Shown here: piece by piece, positions 1-10,909 of the stretch | Numbering within the stretch: position 1 is the first letter of the stretch | Layout of the letters: every line of letters begins with the position of its first letter | Assembly (NCBI GenBank): GCA_025602915.1 | Contig: JAHLJZ010000021.1 | Coordinates: forward strand, 1 to 64,000 | DNA from: Paraphysoderma sedebokerense | Taxonomy: Eukaryota; Blastocladiomycota; Physodermatomycetes; Physodermatales; Physodermataceae | Reading direction: 5' to 3' | DNA length: 64,000 bases | Notes under the pieces: model-generated | Told to the model about the DNA's origin: nothing | Database searches by the model: none | The model's input: the letters and a program-made list of their open reading frames with translations, nothing else | Program-made: the position numbers and the translations under genes

Positions 1-1672
1 CAAACCATTAATTGGACAACTTCATTCTTAGCTCTCTCCAGTATTTCCACTGAATAATTACCCTTCTGAGCCTCCGCTAATACTGCCTTCTTAGTGGCGC
101 TTGTCAAATTCAGTTCATGTAATGCACCATTGACTATGAACGCTTTGACGATGTATTGAACGTGCCTTCGTGCGCCTTCTGGAGTTGAAATCGCGTGAGA
201 TATTTTGCTAGTAGTAGCACTAGGGAATAAAGCCATATATTCTTCGTAAAACAAAGCGTTTTCTGAATGTATACCAATAATATTATGCGGTCAGATCGGC
301 CTAAGGAGTCGAACATCGCAAAACTACACATACCAACACAGAAATCCTGTGCCAAGATTTTCTTTAAACGTTGAAACAGTTCTTTATCGTTCAACACACG
401 TTGAAAAGATTCCACGGTGTTATCTATCGGCTTTCTGTTACCTTTAATTAATGCATAAATACCCGGTATTGTAAATAATGAGGTGTGGGCAACGAAATGT
501 ATAATGAGAAGCCAGATATTCGGACCAATCCAGAAAATTCCTTCAAATAATGGAATAAAATAAGTGAGTAACCACATCGTGAAACATGGAATATATGTGG
601 CAAGGGTGACCGTTTGTTCAAGTTTTATGTACAAAGAATCAGAAACAGATCTGATTAGATAAAGAAAGTATGGGATGGAGAAAAAATGAAGAGCGGAAAG
701 AATGAATAAGGGCTGCAACGGGATTTTAGTCTTGAGCTCCGTGACATTCAAGAGAATTATTTGACTTACGATATAGTCAATTGCGCGAGCATGAAAGTTT
801 GGATCCACCGAAGACGGCCCAAACTGATAAGTATACCCCATTGCTAGAAGAAACAAGGCAGTTCCAAATACTGTTGTCCAAGTAGCCGCTTTAAAAACTA
901 CTCTGGTACTGTACGTATGTGTGAGACCAGCTTTTTCGACAATGCCTAATTTTAATTCATTCGAGGAAGGGGTACGCTGTAACGTGTTGCTAGATTTAAG
1001 AAGTTTTTTCTGCAATGCAAAAATAAATTTTTCGGCTCGGTTCTAAAGAATTGACGAATTTATTATCGAACTCATTAACAGAACCGGGCTGAGTACACAT
1101 GGCATGACGATACCAGTTTTAACGTTTCCAGTAACTTTTCGACATTTGCTCCATTCGAATTTTGAAATGTCGCCAGTTTATTTGCATAGAATTCATTTAG
1201 CAATATAATAGCCCTGAAGTTGTAAGAAAGCATCCAGTTGACACTGAACTAAAGTGGCGAAGTCGAGTCAAATAATTATCGCACTCGCGCAGGAAATAAG
1301 TATGCGGACTTACTACGTATGACACAAACAGCAATAAGGGTTGCGGAATGCAGAAGTATACATAAGGCCAGCTATTTTGTTGAGATAATTTCCATGTTAT
1401 CCGCCATTTAGTGCAAACTTATTACTGTGGGAGCACTCGAAAGTATGTGGTACATACGCAGTCATTTTAGCCAGCCAAATATTACTAGTACCCCACGCCG
1501 CAATGAATTGTACCATACAAGCTGGGACATTTCGCTTTCGAATTAATTCTTGGTTTCGCTGCGTAACGAAAATTAACCAAGTCACGAAGATGTAAAAATT
1601 CCATAGAAGAGCGGCAATTGTGTAATTTTTCAGGTCCAACTCTTTCTCAATGTCTGTAAATACGGTTTTCAT
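1..1672 (-). CDS. 7TM-RGS receptor, copy 1 (3' end cut by window edge)
   Basis: Seven membrane segments followed by an RGS domain, the design of fungal GprK-like and plant RGS1 proteins, which combine a receptor-like membrane part with a GTPase-accelerating domain for G-alpha at the plasma membrane. I read exons at 1458-1672, 1314-1371, 1114-1248, 770-1042, 334-712 and 262 down to the window edge; all phases join. TM1-2 lie in exon 1, TM3-7 in exons 3-5. RGS hallmarks are FQRVLNDKELF, DFCV joined to ENALFYEEY across the last intron, and ELNLTSATKKAV. ATG 1672 is chosen because the longer open frame upstream has no ATG. The last few codons lie off the left edge. It is base-identical to copy 2 as far as I can see, including introns. 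Ligand and G-alpha partner are unknown. Confidence 0.85.
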
Positions 1673-2619
1673 GTTTTCTACCTCCCTGTTTTTCAGTCCC
1701 TTGAGTGCACTCGGACGTAATGAGGTCAAATATGACGGCTGGACTTAAAAGTAATCGCGAGATGAATGAAAACCGAAACTAATCGTGGGATGTCACTGCA
1801 GAAATGTCGCGGTTCCATTGATGACAATGGCAGGTACTAGGTCTTGATAAAGTGATATCTCAATTCTCAGGTACCTGCACATGTATTGAAGAACAAGCTT
1901 GTATTAATATTTGGGAAGTGATAACTTGACCCCCTCATCATTAATTCAATAAAGGTCCCTGTCACGTAAGACACAGCCACCGTTTTCCGTAGACTGGACT
2001 GAACCAATCTTTGACAAACTCCTGATTCAATGCTTTGAATATATTATCGAAGCATGCTTGTAAACGCACAAGATAAAGTCAGCGATATGTTTTTTTTTTC
2101 TGTGTTATGTGGAAATCTATTCGGGCAACCCATGAATCAATTCGCAGTGCTGCTGCATACCACCAGATATAATACTTCACCACAATCAATCACAATATTG
2201 ACCTGATGCAATCATTTATAAATTATGGAAGCGCCATGACTACCGTTAATACCGTGAGAACGTGCTTGTTACATCGGATCTCTCAGAGGTCACCACAAAC
2301 CTGCCAATACATCTGGTAATTTCTTGTTATTATCATTGCTGTCAAAGGTAGGTACCAGCAAGACAGCTCATATCATGCCATCATCCCTACATCTCAAATT
2401 TTACAACGGATTTGTTAAAATGTACAATTATTTTACTAAAACCACGCTAAACGGCAAACTAAGAAGGAAGACAGTAGATCTAAAGAAGTATAGGATTGTT
2501 ACACGGTACTAATTTGGCTCCTGGACTGATCACTCGTTTGCTTCAGAAGCCGCTGATAACTATTCAAATACTGTTGATTTTTTTATTTTTTCAAATATGA
2601 AATGATAATCAAGTTAGAA
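1673..2619. other. Spacer between receptor copies 1 and 2
   Basis: No gene is supported here; the 62-aa open frame at 2324-2512 has no family match. The first 273 bases (to about 1945) are identical to the DNA upstream of copy 2. Beyond that the sequence is only loosely similar to the spacer after copy 2: the same words recur in order (for example around GACAAACTCCTGAT and AGGTCACCACAA) with many substitutions and indels. It should contain the copy 1 promoter and the copy 2 3' end. Confidence 0.6.
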
Positions 2620-4325
2620 TCACCAACGATCATAGTTCTTAGTATGACAGGTACAAACCATTAATTGGACAACTTCATTCTTAGCTCTCTCCAGTATTTC
2701 CACTGAATAATTACCCTTCTGAGCCTCCGCTAATACTGCCTTCTTAGTGGCGCTTGTCAAATTCAGTTCATGTAATGCACCATTGACTATGAACGCTTTG
2801 ACGATGTATTGAACGTGCCTTCGTGCGCCTTCTGGAGTTGAAATCGCGTGAGATATTTTGCTAGTAGTAGCACTAGGGAATAAAGCCATATATTCTTCGT
2901 AAAACAAAGCGTTTTCTGAATGTATACCAATAATATTATGCGGTCAGATCGGCCTAAGGAGTCGAACATCGCAAAACTACACATACCAACACAGAAATCC
3001 TGTGCCAAGATTTTCTTTAAACGTTGAAACAGTTCTTTATCGTTCAACACACGTTGAAAAGATTCCACGGTGTTATCTATCGGCTTTCTGTTACCTTTAA
3101 TTAATGCATAAATACCCGGTATTGTAAATAATGAGGTGTGGGCAACGAAATGTATAATGAGAAGCCAGATATTCGGACCAATCCAGAAAATTCCTTCAAA
3201 TAATGGAATAAAATAAGTGAGTAACCACATCGTGAAACATGGAATATATGTGGCAAGGGTGACCGTTTGTTCAAGTTTTATGTACAAAGAATCAGAAACA
3301 GATCTGATTAGATAAAGAAAGTATGGGATGGAGAAAAAATGAAGAGCGGAAAGAATGAATAAGGGCTGCAACGGGATTTTAGTCTTGAGCTCCGTGACAT
3401 TCAAGAGAATTATTTGACTTACGATATAGTCAATTGCGCGAGCATGAAAGTTTGGATCCACCGAAGACGGCCCAAACTGATAAGTATACCCCATTGCTAG
3501 AAGAAACAAGGCAGTTCCAAATACTGTTGTCCAAGTAGCCGCTTTAAAAACTACTCTGGTACTGTACGTATGTGTGAGACCAGCTTTTTCGACAATGCCT
3601 AATTTTAATTCATTCGAGGAAGGGGTACGCTGTAACGTGTTGCTAGATTTAAGAAGTTTTTTCTGCAATGCAAAAATAAATTTTTCGGCTCGGTTCTAAA
3701 GAATTGACGAATTTATTATCGAACTCATTAACAGAACCGGGCTGAGTACACATGGCATGACGATACCAGTTTTAACGTTTCCAGTAACTTTTCGACATTT
3801 GCTCCATTCGAATTTTGAAATGTCGCCAGTTTATTTGCATAGAATTCATTTAGCAATATAATAGCCCTGAAGTTGTAAGAAAGCATCCAGTTGACACTGA
3901 ACTAAAGTGGCGAAGTCGAGTCAAATAATTATCGCACTCGCGCAGGAAATAAGTATGCGGACTTACTACGTATGACACAAACAGCAATAAGGGTTGCGGA
4001 ATGCAGAAGTATACATAAGGCCAGCTATTTTGTTGAGATAATTTCCATGTTATCCGCCATTTAGTGCAAACTTATTACTGTGGGAGCACTCGAAAGTATG
4101 TGGTACATACGCAGTCATTTTAGCCAGCCAAATATTACTAGTACCCCACGCCGCAATGAATTGTACCATACAAGCTGGGACATTTCGCTTTCGAATTAAT
4201 TCTTGGTTTCGCTGCGTAACGAAAATTAACCAAGTCACGAAGATGTAAAAATTCCATAGAAGAGCGGCAATTGTGTAATTTTTCAGGTCCAACTCTTTCT
4301 CAATGTCTGTAAATACGGTTTTCAT
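2620..4325 (-). CDS. 7TM-RGS receptor, copy 2 (complete)
   Basis: Complete copy, about 451 aa. Exons on the minus strand: 4111-4325, 3967-4024, 3767-3901, 3423-3695, 2987-3365 and 2620-2915 (sum 1,356 nt, in frame). Seven hydrophobic segments fill the first ~300 residues and the RGS domain (about residues 310-440) closes the protein. The RGS core is split by an intron between DFCV and ENALFYEEY, and the fourth intron (3366-3422) is short and free of stops, so a plain ORF reads through it. The end, after VVQLMVCTCHT, is a short polar tail. By family, RGS domains speed GTP hydrolysis on G-alpha; the attached 7TM part suggests ligand-gated or constitutive damping. The gene is identical to copy 1 and clearly diverged from copy 3. 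Confidence 0.87.
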
Positions 4326-5249
4326 GTTTTCTACCTCCCTGTTTTTCAGTCCCTTGAGTGCACTCGGACGTAATGAGGTCAAATATGACGGCTGGACTTA
4401 AAAGTAATCGCGAGATGAATGAAAACCGAAACTAATCGTGGGATGTCACTGCAGAAATGTCGCGGTTCCATTGATGACAATGGCAGGTACTAGGTCTTGA
4501 TAAAGTGATATCTCAATTCTCAGGTACCTGCACATGTATTGAAGAACAAGCTTGTATTAATATTTGGGAAGTGATAACTTGACCCCCTCATCATTAATGT
4601 CAGGAATTTTCTAAATCAAGACGGGTCCCTATAAGTAAGACACGGACCGAAAATTCCACTGTTTCCCAAATCCTTTTCCTGTAGACTGACCAATCGTTGA
4701 CAAACTCCTGATGTAATGATTCTTGTATTATACCCAAAATTGATTTGTAATGGCTCTAGATAAAGTCAGTGCTCTTTTCATTTTATTTTGTGTGTTCTGT
4801 GAAAATATGTTCAGGCTGCTGTGAATCCAAATAATCGCAATGCTGATGCATACCCATCTGTCCCGTTAGGAACGTTAGATAGTGCTTGTTATATAGAATT
4901 TCGTAGAGGTCACCACAATTTTTGGCAACACATCTCGTAACTTCACGTTATTATTATTGCTGCCGAAGGTAAATACTAACAACAGTTCATATCATGGCAT
5001 CATTCCTACATCTCAAAGTTTACAACGGATATGCTTAAATGTACAAGTATTTGACAAAAACCACGCTAAACGGCGGACTAAGATAGACGAAAGTAAATCT
5101 AAAGACTAAAGAAGATTGGGATTGTTACACAGCACTAGTTTGGCTCCTAGGTTGATCACTCGTTTCCTGCTTCAGAAGTCGCTGATAACTATTCAGATAC
5201 TGTAGATTTTATCATAGATGCAAAATAGTACAGTTAGAAACACTAAAAA
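4326..5249. other. Spacer between receptor copies 2 and 3
   Basis: No gene is supported. Bases 4326-4598 are identical to the upstream DNA of copy 1; at about 4599 identity stops abruptly and the rest aligns only loosely with the spacer at 1946-2619. The part nearest copy 3 (about 5130-5280) is recognisably related to the DNA just before copy 2's stop codon, so the whole unit, not just the gene, was once duplicated. Confidence 0.6.
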
Positions 5250-6722
5250 TCATATATTCTGAGTATGACAGGTACAGACCATTAGCTGTACAACTTCATT
5301 CTTAGCTCTCTCCAATATTTCCACTGAATAATTACCCTTTTGGGCCTCCGCTAATACTGCCTTCTTGGTAGCACTAGTCAAATTCAATTCATGCAATGCG
5401 CCATTAACTATGAACGTTTTGACGATATATTGAACATGCCTTCGAGCTGCTTCTGGAGTCGAAATCGCGTGTGAAATTCTGCTAGCGGTGGCATTCGGGA
5501 ATAAAGCCATGTATTCTTCGTAAAACAAAGCATTCTCTGGATATAATGATGAGGACGGCGCGATATTCAGCATTGACGACGAACAAATGTTAAACTATAC
5601 ATACCGACGCAGAAATCTTGTGCCAAGACTTTCTTCAAACGCTGAAACAGTTCCTTGTCGTTCAACACCCGTTGGAACGATTCCACAGAGTTATCTATAG
5701 GTTTCTTGTTGCCTTTCAATAACGCGTAAATGCCGGGTATTGTAAATAACGCGGTGTGCGCGACGAAAAGGACAAGAAGAAGCCAGATATTTGGTCCGAC
5801 CCAGAATAACCGTTCAAAAAATGGAACAAAATAGGTAAGTAACCACATAATAAAACCAGGAATATATGCGGCAAGAGTGACAGTCTGTTCAAGTTTTATG
5901 TACAGAGAATCAGAAACGGATCTGATCAGATAAAGAAAGTACGGGATGGACATAACATGGAGAACGGAGAAAAGAAACACCGGCTATTGCAATCATGAGT
6001 CATCTGACGTGATGAAAAATTTGAGAATGCTATTGGACTTACGATGTAATCAATTCCGTTGGATTTAAAATTCGGGTCCAAAGAAGCTGGCCCAAATTGG
6101 TAAGTATACCCCATGGTAAGAAGAAACAAGAAAACTCCAAATAGTGATGTCCAAGCAACGGCTTTCAAAACCACAGCAACATTGAATGATTGAGTGAGAC
6201 CAGCCTTTTCAACAAGTCCCTGTCGGAGTTCGCTTTCGGAGGGGGAACGTTGCATTCTCTTGTCGGCATTGAGAAGCTTCTTCTGTAACTTAAAAATAAA
6301 CTTTTCTGCACGGTTCTAACCAAAAAAGGCAGTTATAAAATTGATAAAGCAGAATTAAGCTGAGCCATAAGAATATAGTAATACCAATTTCAAAGTTCCG
6401 AGTAATTTCTCGATATTTGCGCTATTGGAATTTTGGAACGTTGCCAGTTTATTTGCATAAAATTCGTTCAGCAATATAACAGCTCTAAAATTGTAAGAGA
6501 ACATCCAGTTGATACCGATCTAAGGGTAGCAACGTCTGGTCAATCTATAATCGCAGACGCGCAGAGAATGTACCATACAAGCTGGAAAATTCCGCTTTCG
6601 AATTATTTCTGCGTGACGAAAATTAACCAAGTCGTGAAAATGTAGAAATTCCATAGAAGAGCAGCAATGGCGTAGTTTTTCAGGTCCAACTCTTTCTCAA
6701 TGTCTGTGAAAACGGTTTTCAT
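5250..6722 (-). pseudogene. 7TM-RGS receptor, copy 3, diverged and 5'-damaged
   Basis: The third array member carries the same exon order: start at 6722, TM3 exon beginning at about 6519, TM4 exon starting near 6318, TM5-7/RGS exon about 5608-5983, and last RGS exon about 5250-5550. The RGS core (DFCV / ENALFYEEY, ELNLTSATKKAV) and TM4-7 remain intact and are clearly under similar constraint. The 5' part is broken relative to copies 1 and 2: about 10 bp are missing after the VTQ codons of exon 1, shifting the frame to an early stop, and the stretch holding the rest of exon 1 and all of exon 2 is gone. Either it is a recent pseudogene, or it uses another start and makes a shorter membrane-RGS protein. 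The intact 3' exons argue that decay is recent. Confidence 0.7.
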
Positions 6723-7338
6723 ATTGTCAATCTCCCTGTGTTTGGTCCTGTCAGGAACAGAGATATAATGCGATGGCTAGAAATAATTCTTAGGTAGCGA
6801 AAACTGAAGGGGTGAATTGTGAAATGTCGCTGACACAGTTGTACTCCGTTGATATGAGTGGCACGGAGAGGGTCATTCGAAATCGAGCCATACCTGAATC
6901 TTCGATGCAGAACGCAACGACCGACATTAGTCATGCATATATCAAATGTTTGGCAAAAGAATCGAGAAGTGGCTTTACTTAAACAATATCCAAAAAACTG
7001 TTGAAAATGGTATGAATACAGACAAACAGTATTAATTGGCGTTATCATACCACTTTCAACTCTCCAAAGACTGCGAGCAGGGTTGTTGTCGCTCATTCCA
7101 CATGCTCCAAGTCAGCACCAATGCCAAGGTCAAAAATACTCCAAACTAAGCAACATGGGATATGCGAATATGTGATAGAATTTCTTTGCATTCAATGAGG
7201 GGCGATGAGGAATTCTCCAATGAACCTGACGTGAAGGATTAAGCGAGCCAAGTACGCCGAGTAAACAAAGTGACAAACTCGCCGAGAGGAATTCCAACTC
7301 GAGTCAACTCCGACAGTCTTATCTCATAAATTATATCC
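6723..7338. other. Divergent intergenic region (receptor copy 3 / DNAJC11)
   Basis: 616 bp between two outward-facing starts. The part next to copy 3 resembles the leader of copies 1 and 2. The 125-aa open frame at 6719-7096 on the minus strand overlaps the copy 3 start and has no recognisable family, so I do not call it. No distinct promoter element stands out. Confidence 0.5.
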
Positions 7339-10184
7339 ATGACAATGGACCCTTATGCGAATGATACATCTACTCAATTTCATTTCGATGCGGACTCGCC
7401 TCCTAATCTTTCTGACGAGATCGATGTTCTGGAGGAGAAGGGACCCCAGTCAGTCGATTACTACGCTGTACTGAATTTACCCAAAGATGTAATAGACATT
7501 CGTCTTTCTTCAATGCCTATAGCGACATTTTCTTGGCAGGATATGAAATCTAACGACTACTATTTTTAAATACATCTTGGTCTCTTTGGTGATTGTTTCA
7601 TTCTCGTGATTGAATTCACCTCCGATAAACCATTCAGGCTACGGATGAACAAATCAAAGACGCATACCGAAAGTTATGCCGGACCTTCCATCCCGACAAG
7701 GTCACTTCGAATGAATTGAAAGAGATAGCTCAAAAACGATTCGTTGTCATACAGCGGGCGTACGAAGGTTGGATGATATTTGACATCCGCCACTTTCTCG
7801 AAACACTCCTCACAATCCTGTTTTTCGTTACAACTAGTCTTATCCGATCCGGCTAAACGAACGGCATACGATCTGTATGGCCCCGAATTTCAAATAGTGC
7901 TCACAGGAAAAGAAGTCGGACCCTTACTCAAATCGCCAGAACAGGTTTGAAATCCGCTTTTCCATTTTGAAGATACATTTGTTGTCGCTAACTAATTCTT
8001 TAATTTTTGTACATTCATAGATTAGAGAAGAATACGAGGCGAAGATAAGGGAACAGCAGCTACTCAAGTTGGAAAGCTTGATTCGACAAAAGGTAACAGT
8101 CAGATTCATTCTGATGGCGTACCTGAACTCTACTATTTGCTCCATCCGGATTGACCAACTTTTGATAACAAGGGCGAACTGTCGGTCCATTTCAACGCCT
8201 CCAAACTGTTTAATCCTCACCAAGACGTGCGGATACCGCAGACAGCTTCAAAAACTTTCGTCACAAATTTTCGGGAACTCTGGAACGGAATGGAATTATC
8301 CCACATGGTATTGCGTTATTCGACCGAGGTAATTATAGATATCCTTCCCCTCGATTTATATTTGCATTCTCACCTTTCCTTTCTCTACGAAGACACCGAT
8401 ATTGGAAACAACAAGTCTAGTGTTAACCGGCCATATGGTAACCCGAAGCGGAACACAGGCCGGCAGTGGAAATGGTAATGTGGTTGCAACTGTGAGGCAT
8501 CGGCTAAAAAATGGTGTCATGTCAGAGGTATGTTCTGTTTAAATATCAGGCTCTATTGCTAAAGTCATGAATATTCGATGTAACCTCCGTATTTATTCCA
8601 TACGAAAGGTTTCGGCCAATTTGTTGCGTCCTAGGCATGTAACGACAAAATTTACATATTCGAAAGGAGATCAGATGGGATTGTTCGTATTCCTTTTACC
8701 ATTCTCGGATTGTCAGTTGTTGTCATTGACACTACTTTGCCATTTGGCTGTAATACTCTCCACAGATCCGGGGGTGTTCAATCCACAATAACGACTTTAC
8801 GACACCCCCCTCCTTTTTCGTTAATGATTGCCCGCAGAGTTTCGAAGCATTTACCTTATTTTGGGATTATACGATTCAACACAGGTCACTACTCTCTTCC
8901 GTTTTGGCAAGCACCCACTCCACTATCGAGATCCCGTGACGGAACTTTTATGCTTGACGCGTCTTCCTTTTCCTCTCTGGCTGTTGGATTACAACGCAGT
9001 ACGGAAAAGGGTGGATGGCATGCTGAAGTCCAGACCTCAAGTATTACGAATCAAGGAGTAGTATCGTGGGAGAAAGTTTATGGAGAAACAGGAGTCAAAT
9101 TACACGGTGGTCTCAGTGGCGGTGGAATTTCAGGTGGGTGGGGGATCACCAGGAAATTGGATGAGAACACAAAAGTTGAAATGGCCCTCGAACTCGGTGG
9201 AGGACTCAACTTGAAGTTCAGGTATGCCAGAATGATGCGCAATAGCGTTTCTCTTGGACTTATCCTTTAGGCTTGAATTTACCTTATCGTTAACTCATGT
9301 TCCTCCCCATCCTCGCCTTCTTCGAATAAAAGTCTGACTCGTCTCGGTCAAAAACTCAACCTCCCAATTCTTCTATCCTCTCACCTTTCACCGTCTCTCC
9401 TTATCTGGTCATCTATCATCCCATTATCATTATACCAAGTTATCAACCAATTACTTCTAAAACCGTACAAACGTCGTCTGCTCTCTGAAAAATTAGAATC
9501 TCTTCGAACAACCCACGCCGAGTTACTACGTCAACAGAAAAGAGATGCACTAGACGCTCAGAAAGTCATGTTTGATAACGTGAGACGAAAGATCGAAACC
9601 GAAGGGAAAAAGGGATTGGTCATCGTGAAAGCTGTTTACGGGAATTTAAAGAACCCGGCCAACAAAACCAATGAAAATGGTGAAAGTTTTATAGAAAATG
9701 TGATTGACGTTAGTATACCTGTTATGGCTTTAGTCAACGATAGCGCTCTACATATCCCAACCGGAACGTCAAAGGTACCATCACTCTCACTCATTCAACT
9801 GTTCTTCCGATCCAACAAAACTCAACCACTCACTATGTCATTTATTTTATTCGTTTTCTAATCTGATTTTCCGGATTGTTTATCTACAGAGCAGTATACT
9901 AGGATTCTACGATCCATGTCTCGGTGAACCTAAACAACTGAGAATCACGTATTTATTTAAAGGCAAATATCATAGAATCGAGGTAGACGAATTCACAGGT
10001 GTTGCTGCTCCTTTACGATGTACGTCTCTCTTTTTTATGTTCACAAACTTTGTGCTTTGTGTTTTACCAACGTGACTGAATTATTTGATTGCTTTCTGAA
10101 AATTTCTTCACAGCCCACATTTTAGTCGACCCACCATCATCAGAAATTGAACCGTCGGATTCGTTACACCCGAAATCACAGTAA
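7339..10184 (+). CDS. DNAJC11-type J-domain protein (mitochondrial)
   Basis: Multi-exon gene of about ten exons. The N-terminal J domain is assembled from the first three exons: DYYAVLNLPKD, then KLCRTFHPDK with the HPD triad that stimulates Hsp70, then YEVLSDPAKRTAYDLYG. Exons 7339-7488, 7638-7767, 7838-7944 and 8021-8092 join in phase. The middle (about 8700-9270) is a Gly/beta-rich stretch like the barrel-like DUF3395 neighbourhood of DNAJC11. The C-terminal part carries the family pattern GLVIVKAVYGNL, DVSIPVMALVNDSAL and GFYDPCLGE. In animals DNAJC11 associates with the MICOS/SAM complexes at mitochondrial contact sites; the same role here is inference. ATG 7339 is used, with a second ATG two codons on. 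The gene ends tail-to-tail with the membrane-protein gene. Confidence 0.88.
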
Positions 10185-10909
10185 CTCAATTCTCCCACTC
10201 ATCTTACTCATCTTAACCGTCGTACCAATACCGACAAACCAGAAACCACACAACGAAACTCGTAATAAAAGAAAGGAAGAAGATAAACTGAAGTGCGATG
10301 GTTTGGTTTGTGGATAGGATGGTAAGGTGTACGACAGGGTTAAAAAAGTGACGGTTACCCGAAATTATTGGAAATTGGAAAATTTGTGTGATGATCTGAC
10401 ATTTAATTTTAATAAAGGTTTTGACGAAGTATGTAATGAGTGTTGGCAATGTGTATTTGAGTAACTCAAGACCCAACCTCGGAAACCATAACAAATGATT
10501 TCAATTTAAAACACCTTTTTTGAACATTTGAATAAATTTATATCGAATTTTATTTCTTTTAATATATTTCTTAATTGACGGTGAGTACTATAATACAAAC
10601 AACAAAACTATCAAGAGTCAATTTTCTTTAGCTGATTTTTTCTGTATAAACTATATCATGGTTTAGAGTAGCGGTTATTACAAGATCCAACAAAATTGTT
10701 TTAAAATTTTGAAACTACAAGAGGGTTGTTATTCAACATTTTTAGATTTTTCGTTTGTTGTATAGACTAGACAGGATACTGGGAAGTCAAAAGAAAACAG
10801 TATTATCACTGATTCAGAGATTATGTACCGGCGGGTGGAAGGTAGAAATGAGTAAGGAATGAAAATGGTATCAATCGCCGAATAATTCATTTTATCAGGT
10901 ACTTTTGAT
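10185..10909. other. Convergent intergenic region
   Basis: 725 bp between two converging genes, AT-rich, with several AATAAA-like signals on both strands (for example near 10267 and 10410). The 93-aa hydrophobic open frame on the minus strand at 10213-10494 looks like a by-product of AT-rich DNA. Nothing else is seen. Confidence 0.5.

Noticed and set aside
1-6722. Receptor array as part of a transposon
   Set aside because: No transposase, terminal repeats or target-site duplications; the spacers are simply related unit flanks.
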